NCBI RefSeq assembly: GCF_003086295.3
Contig: NC_092039.1
Location: forward strand, 73,427,649 to 73,491,648
DNA from: Arachis hypogaea
Lineage: Eukaryota > Streptophyta > Magnoliopsida > Fabales > Fabaceae
Length of the DNA stretch: 64,000 nucleotides
Direction: 5' to 3'
Position numbers and translations under genes: made by a program. Under the pieces are notes generated by a model. The model was not told the origin of the DNA. It ran no database searches and was given only the letters and a program-made list of their open reading frames with translations. Shown piece after piece: positions 54,381-64,000 of this stretch. Numbering within the stretch: position 1 is the first letter of the stretch; every line of letters starts with the position of its first letter.

Positions 54381-54850
54381 GGGGAGGAGGTAAATTCATT
54401 TTTACTTCACAATTTTTTATTTTTTTTTATGTTTCAATTCATGATTTCTTGCATAAACATGTTACAAACCCTCATCCTTCAATTCCAAAAATTTTAATCC
54501 TAATTGCTAAAATCCCTTTTTCAAAAATATCAATGTATCTTAATCCATAAACACAAATCTTTTTCCAATCCAATCCAACTCTTTTTCAAATTTTTCAAAA
54601 CTCAATTATCTTTTAAAATCTTTTTCAAAATAAAAATTCAGATTTATCTTTTCCAAATATCATTCACAACTTTTTATTTTTAAATTATATCTTTTTCTTA
54701 TCATATTTATCTTTTATAAATCATATCTTCTATCCTATCTTTTTAAAATTTTCGAAAAACCCACCCCTCCCTTTTAAATCAACATTCGGCCTCCCTCCTC
54801 TCATCCACCATTCGACACTAGCTCTCCTTTTATCCCTCTCCTTTCTTTTC
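54381..54850 (+). other. E11 spacer before env-position ORF, noncoding
   Basis: T/C-rich with TTTTTCAAAA-type runs; no gene. Such pyrimidine-rich sequence could hold a 3' splice site for a subgenomic mRNA, but I cannot place one with confidence. Confidence 0.5.
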
Positions 54851-54888
54851 TTTTGCTTGAGGACAAGCAAAACTCTAAGTTTGGTGTG
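54851..54888 (+). ncRNA. AGGA-loop hairpin and box before E11 env-position ORF
   Basis: Perfect 9-bp stem TTTTGCTTG / CAAGCAAAA (54851-54872) around AGGA, then TAAGTTTGGTGTG. Same module as before the 3' LTR; it ends 37 bases before the ATG. Confidence 0.65.
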
Positions 54889-54924
54889 TTTATCCGTGAT
54901 CACTAAACCATACCCACTAAGATC

Positions 54925-56058
54925 ATGGCTCCTAAAGGAAAACAACCCACTCCAAGAGGCAAGAAAGAGAGTATTCCAAAACCATTTTGGAATCAAGGGA
55001 AGTTCTTAACCAAAGAACATTCAGACCATTACTACAAAATAATGGGTCTAAGATCAGTGATCCCAGAAGTCAAATTCGATTTGAAAGAAGATGAATATCT
55101 AGAGATCCTGGAACAAATTCGAAACAGGAACTGGGAAATCCTAGCTAACCCTGAAACAAAAGTGGGAAGGAATATAGTTCAGGAGTTCTACACTAATCTG
55201 TGGCAAACAGACAGGCAGAGAATATCTGGAACTGCCCTCTATGACTATCGGACCTTGGTCAGAGGAAAGATTGTTCTCATCCACCCTGATAAAATCAGGG
55301 AGATCTTTAAGCTACCTCGGTTGAAAGATGACCCAGACTCCTTTAATAGGAGAATAATGAAAACAAACAAGGGCCTGGACAAGATTCTAGAGGATATATG
55401 CATCCCTGAAGCCAGGTGGACCACCAGCACCAAGGGCGTCCCAAATCAACTCAAGAGAGAAGATCTCAAATCAGTCGCCAGAGGATGGCTGGACTTCATT
55501 GGGCGTTCTATATTGCCCACTAGCAATCATTCTGAAGTCACCGTTAAAAGAGCAGTGATGATCCATTGCATTATGTTGGGAAAAGAAGTGGAAGTTCATC
55601 AACTAATTTCATGTGAACTTTACATAATTGCAAACAAGAACTCCAAAGATGCCAAGTTGGCTTATCCAAGCTTAATTTCTATGCTCTACAAAGATGCTGG
55701 AGTGAGGATGGGAATAACTGAGTATATCTCAGTTGAGCGGCCAATCACTAAAACCACAATGGAAAAACAACAAGTGCAGGATGACCCCATCAAGAGGAGA
55801 GCACAGGAATTTCTCCCGAAAATCCCTCAATTTGAATATTGGGAATATCTTGAAGCATCTGTTACCAACTTGCAAGAAGCTATAGACCAAATAAAGGAAG
55901 AACAAAATACTCAAAATAGCATGCTTTGCAAATTGCTTAGGGAACAAGAAGAGCAAGGGCGTGACTTAAAGGAACTGAAGCGTCAGAAATTATCTCTTGA
56001 AAGACCAAGCACCCCACAGACTAGAGGAACATCCACTTTCCAAAATAAAGGTTGTTGA
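54925..56058 (+). CDS. env-position ORF, plant transposon-domain protein (intact)
   Basis: 377 aa, ATG 54925, no internal stop. Basic N-terminus (MAPKGKQPTPRGKKE). The central domain (about residues 25-285) has IPEVKFDLKEDEYLE, VQEFYTNLW, VRGKIVLIHPDKIREIF, WTTSTKGVPNQLKRED and RGWLDFIGRSILPTSN. A coiled-coil C-terminus (about 315-360: NLQEAIDQIKEEQ, LLREQEEQGRDLKELK) follows. It matches the E10 ORF over the central domain, of the 'putative plant transposon protein' type. No signal peptide, no membrane span. Role unknown. It is intact although the upstream pol has many stops. Confidence 0.8.
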   Translation: MAPKGKQPTPRGKKESIPKPFWNQGKFLTKEHSDHYYKIMGLRSVIPEVKFDLKEDEYLEILEQIRNRNWEILANPETKVGRNIVQEFYTNLWQTDRQRISGTALYDYRTLVRGKIVLIHPDKIREIFKLPRLKDDPDSFNRRIMKTNKGLDKILEDICIPEARWTTSTKGVPNQLKREDLKSVARGWLDFIGRSILPTSNHSEVTVKRAVMIHCIMLGKEVEVHQLISCELYIIANKNSKDAKLAYPSLISMLYKDAGVRMGITEYISVERPITKTTMEKQQVQDDPIKRRAQEFLPKIPQFEYWEYLEASVTNLQEAIDQIKEEQNTQNSMLCKLLREQEEQGRDLKELKRQKLSLERPSTPQTRGTSTFQNKGC

Positions 56059-57089
56059 GTTCTAATTTTAGCTTTAACTCTGTGATAGTTGTTATTATAG
56101 GAACTTACCTTAGAAGTTATATATAAGTAGTAGTAATTAGCATATCTATTTTGATTTTATTTTCAATTAAGTCATAATTTATTTTTCTCATCATCATCAA
56201 ACATGAATAAAATAGTAGATTTTTAGAATAAAGAGGCAATTTATATTTTTCGAGTACTTAATAAGAAAAATTCTAATTAATTATATGTGGTGGTAATACT
56301 TTTTGTCTTCTGAATGAATGCTTGAATAGTGCATATTTTTTTATCTTGAATTTTATGAATGTTAAAATTGTTGGTTCCTGAAAGAATGATGAATAAGAGA
56401 AATATTATTGCTGATCCGAAAAATCATGAAATTGATTCTTGAAGCAAGAAAAAGCAGTGAAAAAAAAATTTACAAGAAATCATTGGATAAAGAAAAACAA
56501 AAAGCCAATAACCCTTAAAACCAAAAGGCAAGGGTGGAAAGGATCCAAGGCTTTGAACATTAATGGATAGGAGGGCCCAAGGAAGTAAATCCAGGCCTAA
56601 GCGGCTAAATCAAGCTGTCCCTAACCATGTGCCTATGGCATGCAGGTCCAAGTGAAAAACTTGAGACTGAGTGGTTAAAGTCGTGATCCAAAGCAAAAGA
56701 GTGTGCTTAAGAACTCTGGACACCTCTAATTGGGGACATTAGCAAAGCTAAGTCACAATCTAAAAAGGTTCACCCAGTTATGTGTCTGTAGCATTTATGT
56801 ATCCGGTGGTAATACTGAAAATAAAGTGCTTAGGGCCATGGCCAAGACTCATGAAGTAGCTGTGTTCATGAATCAGCATACTAAACTAGGAGAATCAATA
56901 ATACTATCTGAATTCTGAGTTCCTATGGATGCCAATCATTCAAAATTTCAAAGGATAAAGTGAGATGCCAAAACTGTTTGGGAGTAAAAAGCTACTAGTC
57001 CCGCTCATCTAATTAGAATCTGAGCTTCACTTAAAACTCTGAGATATTATTGCTTCTTGATTTCTTTTTATCCTATTTTATTTATCTAG
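56059..57089 (+). other. E11 3' noncoding region
   Basis: No gene seen. The part 56500-57010 is homologous, on the opposite strand, to the E9 3' noncoding region. Confidence 0.65.
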
Positions 57090-57126
57090 TTTCTTGAGGA
57101 CAAGCAACAGTTTAAGTTTGGTGTTG
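57090..57126 (+). promoter_or_regulatory. E11 hairpin and box at PPT position
   Basis: TTTCTTG-AGGA-CAAGCAA (57090-57107, one mismatch), then CAGTTTAAGTTTGGTGTTG directly before LTR2. No purine-only tract is present. Confidence 0.6.
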
Positions 57127-58197
57127 TGATGAGCGGATATTTTATACGCTTTTTGGGGGTAATTTCATGTAGATTTTAGTATGTTTTAGTTAGTTTTTAG
57201 TAGATTTTTACTAGTTTTTAGGCAAAAATTATATTTCAGGACTTTACTATGAGTTTGTGTATTTTTTTGTGATTTCAGGTATTTTTTGGCTGAAATTGAG
57301 GGAGCTGAGCAAAAATCTGATTCAGGTTGAAAAAGGACTATTGATGTTGTTGGATTCTGACCTCTCTTCACTCGGAATGGATTTTTTGGAGCTGCAGGAG
57401 TCCAATCGGCGCGCTCTCAATTGGGTTGGAAAGTAGACATCGATAGCTTTCCTCCAATATATAATAGTCCATACTTTGTGCGAAAATAGATTATGTAAAC
57501 TGGCGTTCAACGCCAGTTCCATGTTGCAGTCTGGCGTTCAGCGCCAGAAACAGGTTATAAGTTGGAGTTCAACGCCAGAAACAGGTTATAACCTGGCATT
57601 CAACTCCAGAAATAGCCCAAACACGTGAGAAGCTTAAGTCTCAGCCCCAGCACACACCAAGTGGGCCCCAGAAGTGGATTTCTGCACTACCCATCTTAGT
57701 TTACTCATTTTCTGTAAACCTAGGTTACTAGTTTAGTATTTAAACAACTTTTAGAGACTTATTTTGTATCTCATGACATTTTTAGATCTGAATTTTATAC
57801 TCTTTGATGGCATGAGTCTCTAAACTCCATTGTTGGGGGTGAGGAGCTCTACAGCGTCTCGATGAATTAATGCAATTATTTCTGTTTTCCATTCAAACAT
57901 GCTTGTTCCTATCTTAGATGTTCATTTGCGCTTCACTATGAAGAAGGTGATGATCCGTGACACTCATCACCTTCCTCAATCCACGAATGTGTGCCTGACA
58001 ACCACCTCCATTCTACATCAGATTGAATGAGTATCTCTTAGATTTCTTAATCAGAATCTTCGTGGTATAAGCTAGAATTGATGGCGGCATTCATGAGAAT
58101 CCGGAAAGTCTAAACCTTGTCTGTGGTATTCCGAGTAGGATACAAGGATTGAATGGCTGTGACGAGCTTCAAACTCGTGATTGTTGGGCGTAGTGAC
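57127..58197 (+). repeat. E11 3' LTR, first part
   Basis: Starts TGATGAGCGG, lacks the MITE, and follows LTR1 to GGGCGTAGTGAC, where E12 is inserted. The remainder should lie to the right of E12, outside the window. Confidence 0.85.
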
Positions 58198-59655
58198 TGA
58201 AGAACTGAAGACTGATGGTTTAGAAGTTATAGTAAACTCTCGTTGTAAGTATAGTTACTAAACCAAGCAATTAACCTTTCTTACAAATGTTTTGGTTGTC
58301 ACAAGTAACAAACCCCTAAATAAATTGATAACCAAAGTATTTAAATCCCGGGTCATCTTCTCAAGGAATTGCAGGGAGGTATGACTTATTATTGGCTATG
58401 AAAAAGGTAAAATTTTGGGGGTTTTGAGAATGAGGAACAAGTATGATAAATGATAAGCGAAATAAATAAATAACTATAAAATAAACTCTTGGCAAGATAT
58501 GAAAATTCGGAAGTCCTATCCTAGTTACTCCTATAAGAATGGAAGTTAATCCCACTTAGTTAACCTTTGCGTAAGCAAGGAAAAGTCAAGTGAACTAATT
58601 GGTTGGATTTCCCAAGTTCTAGCCAAATCCTAAGTAAAGATTAGAGTTAGTGGAATTCCAGTTAATTAGCCGACATAACAATCAATCATGAATAGTTGGT
58701 AACTCAAGACCTTCCAGTTAATCAATTAAAGACAATAATATAAAAAGGTAAATATGAATCTTAGATCTGAAATGCCTCAAATAACATACATTAAAAGCAA
58801 TAAAATCTAACATGGACAATATTCATAAGCTAATTGGGCAACATAAATCAAATACAAATAAAAGCATTAAAGTATCTCAAAGTAGAAGAGAAGTCAAAAT
58901 AAAGGAATATTGAACCTGATATGAAAATGAGATAAATCCCTAATTTCTAAAAATCTTAATCCTAAATTAAATTCTAATCCTAATCCTAAGAGAGAGGAGA
59001 GAGCCTCTCTCACTAAAAACTACATCTAAAACTTAAAATTGTGAATTATGAAAAGCATGTTGAGTCTTTGCATGTTCCCTGACTTTAATCTGTGTTTCTG
59101 GGCCGAAAACTGGGTTAAAATCTGGCCCAGAATCTCTTCCAGTGACTTTTGTAATTCTACAAATCGCGCATGTCACGCGGACGCGTCATTCACGCGAACG
59201 AGTCATTCGGCATTTTTCTTTTCCATGCGGGCGCGTTGTCCACGCCTCCGCGTCGCTTCTGCTTTTCCAATCCGCGCGTCCACATCACTTATACGGCCGC
59301 GTCACTGCGAATTCCGTTCTTCTGCGCGGTCGCGTCGCTGATGCGTACGCGTCACTTCCCGCTGGTCATCTCCTCAATTTCTTGTGTTCCTTCCATTTTT
59401 GCAAGCTTCCTTCCCAATCTCTCACTCATTCATGCCCTATAAAGCCTGAAACACTTAACACACAGATCAAGGCATCGAATGGTAATAAGAGAGGATTAAG
59501 ATTAGCTAAATTAAGACCAAAGAAGCATGTTTTCAATCATGTAATAATTTTAGGAAGGAAACATAAATGCATGCTAATTATATGAATAAGTGGGTAAAGA
59601 CCATGATAAACCACACAATTAAACACATTGTAAACCATAAAATAGTGGTTTATCA
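58198..59655 (-). repeat. E12 3' LTR (1458 bp)
   Basis: In minus sense it starts TGATAAACCACTATTTTATG and ends CAGTTCTTCA. It aligns with the E4 LTR at both ends. A CG-rich ACGCG array lies at 59160-59350. Confidence 0.82.
59160..59350 (-). repeat. ACGCG/CGCGT palindromic array in E12 LTR
   Basis: Alternating ACGCGGACGCGTC, CACGCGAACG, GCGGTCGCGTC and TGCGTACGCGTCA units about 20-40 bp apart. Small overlapping frames are shadows. Confidence 0.8.
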
Positions 59656-59690
59656 ACCTCCCCACACTTAAACATTACCATGTCCTCATG
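59656..59690 (-). promoter_or_regulatory. E12 polypurine tract with hairpin
   Basis: In minus sense CATG-AGGA-CATG (59690-59679) is followed by GTAATGTT and TAAGTGTGGGGAGGT, abutting the LTR. GTGGGGAGGT is a purine-rich tract at the place of AAGTTTGGTGTTG in the other families. Confidence 0.7.
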
Positions 59691-59691
59691 C

Positions 59692-61078
59692 TAAACTCAA
59701 GGAGACCAAATAAATGAGTAGGGAAAGGCAAGACTTATGCAATGCAACCTATGAATGTGAATGCAACTACATGCAAAGATGATTCTACCTACTTGGTGAA
59801 AAAGTAAATAAATATTTCAAGAACAAATATGAACTAGATTTCACTAATTCAAATCACAAAATACAATATGAATAACTTGCAAGAAGAAAATAGCTCATGA
59901 AAGCAGGGAACATAGAATTGAGCGCTGAACCCTTACTGGTAGTGTATATCACTCTAACTCTCAAGTGTCTAGGGTCAATTCTCTCAATTCTCTACTAATA
60001 TTACTTTCTATAGTTTGCTCTTCATCTAACAATCAACAAACATTTAATGCACCAATACACAAATCAAGAGGTCTTTTAAGGGTTGTAATGGAGTTAGGGT
60101 CAAGGTAGGATTGTATTTGGCCAAGTGGACTAAAATCTGAATCCTTAATTAACATAAACTTTCCACCTAACTTAAGACAATTCATTTAATTAAAATACAA
60201 AATCTAACTTCCCATTAACTGTGTTTACTATATATTTATGCATTCCAAGTTTTGAGTACAGCTCATATGCATTGATTTCACTATTTATTTTGGGGCATTT
60301 TGTCCCTTTTTTATTTTTCTGCTCCTTTTCTTTTCTTTGTCTCTCTTTTTTTTCTTTTCTTTTTGTTTTTCTCAATGCATACGATTGAGGTATTGAATGC
60401 ATAAATATGTTCTCAACATTTGTCACATTTTCACTCAAAGTCTAACATACTCAATTCCCAAACCAAATGTTACCAGACCCACTTTTCCCCATACTTAATT
60501 CATGAGCATTCTCACTAGTCTAAGCTAATCAATGATTCAAATGAAGGATATTATTGTTTTCCGCTTAGAGTTAGTGATGAGCTAAAGTAAAGAACAAGGG
60601 GTAAAATAGGCTCAACATAGGTTTGCAAAGGATAATAAAAGGTAAGGCCATATGGGTATGTAGGCTCAGTGAAACAAAGCCTCAATCATATAAGTGCATG
60701 CATACATCAAATAATGGAAATATAGAATTAAGCAAGACAAAGATCACAATTTTAGAGAGAAGAGCACACACCAAAAATAAAATATTGGTTGATAGAATGC
60801 AACCAATCAAATAGGCTCAAAATCTCACTGGTTTTGTGTGTTCGAGCTCTAAAATATGTTCCAGAACAATATTTCTTCATGCGAGTTTTTCAAAAAGTTT
60901 TTAATTTAAATTAGTGAAATACTATAAAAAGTTTTCTTGAAAAAGAAAATATTACTTCAAACAAGTGGTAAAATATGCACAAAATCAAGAAAATATGCAA
61001 TCAAATATGCAAATGCAACAGTGAAAAATAAAAATTGGTGTTGAAAAGGGACTAACTTACCCGTGGAGATCGGTATCG
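59692..61078 (-). other. E12 3' noncoding region, distal
   Basis: No gene seen. Mixed A/T-rich sequence with a T/C-rich run at 60305-60375. Confidence 0.6.
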
Positions 61079-61116
61079 ACCTCCCCACACTTAAAGATTG
61101 CACTGTCCTCGGTGCA
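61079..61116 (-). promoter_or_regulatory. second, internal PPT-like box with hairpin in E12
   Basis: In minus sense TGCAC...GTGCA (61116-61099) encloses CGAGGACA, then ATCTT, then TAAGTGTGGGGAGGT, the same order as at the LTR border 1.4 kb away. Confidence 0.65.
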
Positions 61117-61854
61117 TGCAAAGATGTGCCGGTAGCGGGGGTTGTGGTTCCTCAACCGGTGCTCGTTGTAGAGTCTTTCTCTTTACTTTTTCTGTTGGCC
61201 AGCCTGAAAAAGGGAGAAGAGAAAGGGACATGAAGTCAAAGGGATAGATCAAAGAGGAGGGTGGTACGAGTGATAATTATGCCAAGTAAGGAAAATAGTG
61301 AATGAAAGACATGGTCGTGATTCCATGTGATAAGTTCATCAATGAAAATATAGCAAGGCATGGGGAGTATTGGATGCAAGATGTTTATTAGCATGCCGGC
61401 AAGGGCATGAGTAGCATAGATCAAGTATCAAAAGCCTTAATGTATTATTAGTCGTGAGAAACTAACAACAACGTTTGTATTAACAATTATATTTAATTAA
61501 TAAAATAGTAAAGGGAATTTGTGAAAAGCAAGCATTGGATAGTAGAATAGAATAATGTAGAAAAGTGCATGATGCCATACGGGCTTTTTCACAAACACAT
61601 AGCATGCATAGTAAATAAGATAGGGAAAATATTAATTAGAACATGCAAGCACCCTTATAATAATATATAATTGTTTAAACAAATCCTAAATAATCCATAA
61701 GCAAAATATGGGAAATAATGACCCAAATAAATTTCCAACACCAATTAAAAGAAAAAAGAAAGAAAAAGAAAGGAAGGAAGAAAGAAATAAGAAGGGAAAG
61801 AAAAGATTTAGATTTGGGGAAGAAAAAAGAAGATATCTTGGCTGATCTGGATAA
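61117..61854 (-). other. E12 noncoding spacer
   Basis: No gene seen. A/T-rich, with an A/G-rich tract at 61745-61830. Confidence 0.6.
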
Positions 61855-62390
61855 GCTGTGCGGCGCAGGCGACGCAAACGCGTGAGTGACGTGTTCGCAC
61901 GGTTGGTGCTATTGTCAAGTGACACGGCCGCGTGAGGCACGCGGTCGCGCGAGTGAATTCGTGCTATTAGCGCGAGGGCAGCCGCGCGCTCGCGCAACTT
62001 TCTATTTGAAACTCATTTTGCCAACATTTTGGGTGACGCGGCTGCATGGGTGACTCGATTGCGTGATAGGCCATATAATGGGGATTGACGCGGACGCATG
62101 GGGCACGCGTTCGCGTGGCAGGGCTTGTGCTGCTAGCATGAGTCCAGCCTAATTCTAGCGCAACTTTCGGCCATACACCTTTTTTACGTCGACTTTGAGG
62201 CACGCATTCGCGTGGGTGACGCGGACGCATGGGAGACATTTTTCCCACATGGCGCGGACGCGTCAGCGACGCGGTCGCGTGGATCAATTTGTGCCGAAGG
62301 CACACCTCCAGCCACGCTTTCGTGTGACTCTCTGTTCAATTTGATATCTTCCCAATGCACTTGTGACGCGGACGCGTCGCGTGCGTGGTA
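61855..62390 (-). repeat. ACGCG palindromic array in E12 internal spacer
   Basis: Units such as GACGCGGACGCATGGG, GCGACGCGGTCGCGTG and CACGCGGTCGCGCGAG, the same unit type as the E12 LTR array, between the ORF and the 3' LTR. Confidence 0.8.
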
Positions 62391-62413
62391 TTATTATTAT
62401 TATTATTATTATT
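62389..62413. repeat. (ATT)n microsatellite
   Basis: About eight ATT units at the edge of the palindromic array. Confidence 0.9.
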
Positions 62414-62526
62414 TTTAAGCAGTATGCAGAATGCAAAATGCAATGAATGTCATGCAAAAATTGCAGGTTCAATAAAAATTCAAAAACAAACTAAAATTAA
62501 AACTAAAAAGAGAACGATCATACCAT

Positions 62527-62574
62527 GGTGGGTTGTCTCCCACCCAGCACTTAGTTAAAGTCCTTAAGTTGGAC
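62527..62574 (-). ncRNA. two-hairpin motif, E12 copy
   Basis: In minus sense hairpin 1 is GTCC-AACTTAA-GGAC (62574-62560), then TTTAACTAAGTGCT. Hairpin 2 is GGTGGG-AGACAA-CCCACC (62544-62527). Both stems differ from other copies at paired positions and still pair. Confidence 0.65.
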
Positions 62575-62591
62575 ATTTGGCGAGCTCCTTG

Positions 62592-64000
62592 TCATGGTGG
62601 CTTCTGCTTGAACTCATCCTGAAATCTCCACCAGTGCTTGGAGTGCCAACATCCTATGGGGTCCCAAACAAGGCACATAAAACCTTTGAGCAGTTTCAAA
62701 CAGGTTTCCAGGGTCCCGGGGTGTTGAATGTTAGAATATATTCCAGGATCCCAAACTCTACTTTTACACCCATCTTTGTCTTGATCTGCATTTTTCCAGC
62801 CGGGTGGTGAGTAGTCCGAATTCTCACTGCAGTGACCAATCAGCTTCAGAGATCCTTTCAATTGAGCTTGACACCAATCCTTGCACCTCAAATTGAAGTG
62901 TGAAACCTTATTGAATCTTGCATACCAACTCTGAGTGTGAGTTAATTCCCTTTTACTCTTAAAGTCGCAAAGAGCTCTAAGCTGGCCATTTGTTTCAAGT
63001 AGACCATATTCAAGTGGAAAAGTAAAGATAAAAGCTAAGGATTTTACCCACTTGAGGTTTGTATTGGGTGGTAGTGGCCTTGGGATAGGTGTTTTCAGTG
63101 GTTTTGCAAGCTCTACTCCCTTGTGGTCTTCAGTGAATTCCTCCACTTCCTTGCAAACCTTTTCCATTCCAGCCATGTCCTGGTCGAAGTCTTCCATATC
63201 TTCCTCATCACTTGAGTCATAATTAGGAGGTTGAGAAAAGTCGACCTCTGCATCATCTTCGTATTTACTTGGGGATGATTCTTCTGTCTCAAAGAATTCA
63301 CTTGCGGGTGCAAGTTTATCACTAGGAGGACTTGACTGGTGACTATCATCATCAAGGAAACATGCGTCTTGAGTTACTCGGTCCAGTTCTTCATAAGATA
63401 TCTGCATTGGAGGCTACGCAACATCCTCTTGAGCATTAATTGTAACATCCTTGACGGAATTCTCCACAACTCTGGATTCAGGTGGCGGTTCGGCATCTCC
63501 TAAATCTTCAACCAACTCTTCTTCTTCTACCATGATAGCTTCCTCTAATTGTTCCAGTACGAAGTTATGCTCTATGCTGTCCACTGGAGCTTCTATTGTC
63601 TTCTTTGTGTTGCGTTCTTCATTGGATTCTCCGCATAAAGCCATGGGAGTCTGTTGAGGGGCTGAACGTCTGGAAGATAATTGATTTCTTGCTTGATCCA
63701 GGTATTTAAGTATGAAATCGTATTCATCCTTGATGATTTCCTATTCAACTATTTCTTCACCTTCAAGTACAAAATCCTTCTTGTTGTCTTCTTTCACTAG
63801 TTCTTCCACCACGTTGTCAACTTCAAGGGTCTCTACTACCTTCACATTTAGTGCCTCCTCTAGCTCCTTATGAAGTATGGATTCGCGAAGATGATCCTTT
63901 CTCTCTTGTTCCATGTCAATAGTATCAATGGGATCATGTTGCTCTTGGATTGATGGATGTTGGCGCTCTTCCATGGATGGTGGTGATGGGATGGGTGGAT
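62592..64000 (-). pseudogene. E12 orphan ORF with two amber stops (partial)
   Basis: A single minus frame runs from the window edge to 62592, at least 469 codons, broken only by TAG codons at 63741 and 63414, both one transition from Gln. Visible pieces start MEERQHPSIQEQHDP and MALCGESNEERNTKK. They are strongly acidic (VEELVKED, EEEELVEDLGDAEPPPE, DEEDMEDFDQDM). The C-terminal 150 residues are Trp/Cys/Lys-rich (NLKWVKSLAFIF, WYARFNKVSHFNLRCKDW, CWHSKHWWRFQDEF). No gag, protease, RT or integrase motif is present. It ends 18 bases before hairpin 1, the place pol ends in E10 and E11. Function unknown. Readthrough of TAG is possible but unproven. Confidence 0.55.

Larger units (their letters stand above)
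45488..58197 (+). mobile_element. E11: nearly complete Athila-like element
   Basis: Order: LTR1 (45488-47726, containing a MITE), perfect PBS (47733-47750), leader, gag, protease, RT, RNase H, integrase (to 53850), two-hairpin motif, palindromic spacer, intact env-position ORF (54925-56058), 3' noncoding region, hairpin plus box, and LTR2 (57127-58197, interrupted by E12). Inserted in E10 RT (candidate target copy TCATC, 45483-45487). Pol carries many stops, so the element is dead, but it shows the autonomous layout of the family. Confidence 0.88.
58198..64000 (-). mobile_element. E12: LTR element with orphan ORF (partial)
   Basis: Minus order, as far as visible, is an orphan ORF (64000-62592), two-hairpin motif (62527-62574), palindromic array (61855-62390), a second PPT-like box (61079-61116), noncoding sequence, PPT and hairpin (59656-59690), and 3' LTR (58198-59655). 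Inserted in E11 LTR2 after GTGAC (58193-58197, candidate target copy). The 5' part is outside the window. Confidence 0.78.

Noticed and set aside
54925..56058. Calling the env-position ORF a viral envelope glycoprotein
   Set aside because: No signal peptide, membrane segment, cysteine pattern or cleavage site is visible. Only the position is env-like.
59142..59585. 147-codon plus-strand frame
   Set aside because: It crosses the ACGCG array and the U3 end of the E12 LTR on the antisense strand; no domain.

Overview
This is plant nuclear DNA, and I see no host gene in it. It is a stack of nested LTR retrotransposons. Nearly all belong to the chromodomain-less Ty3/gypsy (Athila-like) branch, with a primer-binding site (PBS) matching the 3' end of tRNA-Asp. 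One diverged pair of chromovirus (Tekay/Del-like) fragments lies at the base of the stack. The palindromic GGCGTT-N-AACGCC and GCGTACGC-type arrays inside the LTRs remind me of legume, particularly Arachis (peanut), repeats. That organism guess rests on memory, not on a search.

Layout, with elements labelled E1-E12. Left half: E1 (1-627, minus, LTR end only) sits in E2 (628-4144, minus, orphan leader ORF plus LTR). E2 sits in the 3' part of E3 (minus gag-protease pseudogene 4229-6162; LTR piece 8069-9032 probably its own). E4 (6163-8068, plus) also cuts E3. E3 sits in the pol of E5 (9033-14133, minus). E5 sits in a chromovirus LTR, E7 (14134-15161 and 26715-28659, minus). E6 (15162-26714, minus) is a complete 11.55-kb element in the same E7 LTR: 3.4-kb near-identical LTRs, a perfect ATAGG target duplication, PBS, and one intact 966-aa ORF. 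E7 itself abuts E8 (28660-31300, plus chromovirus with a decayed integrase). Right half: E9 (31301-, minus) sits in E8's 3' LTR, E10 (37361-, minus) in E9's gag, E11 (45488-, plus) in E10's reverse transcriptase, and E12 (58198-, minus) in E11's second LTR. Each left border is in the window and each right border lies beyond it. A 700-bp Harbinger-like MITE sits in E11's first LTR, and the other LTR shows the empty site.

How the parts work together. E10 and E11 are relics of autonomous elements (gag, protease, RT, RNase H, integrase, plus an env-position ORF). E3, E6 and E9 lack RT, RNase H and the integrase core. E6 nevertheless moved recently, so it must have been mobilised in trans. E3 and E6 share a gag-protease polyprotein ending in a short integrase-C-terminus-like tail. 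E2, E4 and E12 carry orphan ORFs of unknown function instead of recognisable gag-pol.

The most interesting signals are not genes. (1) A two-hairpin motif just after the last pol-position codon occurs in six elements. Its second hairpin has a constant GGG/CCC core and an AGGCAA loop, and its outer base pairs change in a compensatory way, including a G-U pair that works only in element-sense RNA. (2) A second covarying hairpin with a (A)GGA loop precedes an AAGTTTGGTGTTG box that sits where a polypurine tract should be, and is repeated before the env-position ORF. (3) Each family carries its own perfect-palindrome array just upstream of the TATA box, and several carry the same palindrome again in internal spacers.
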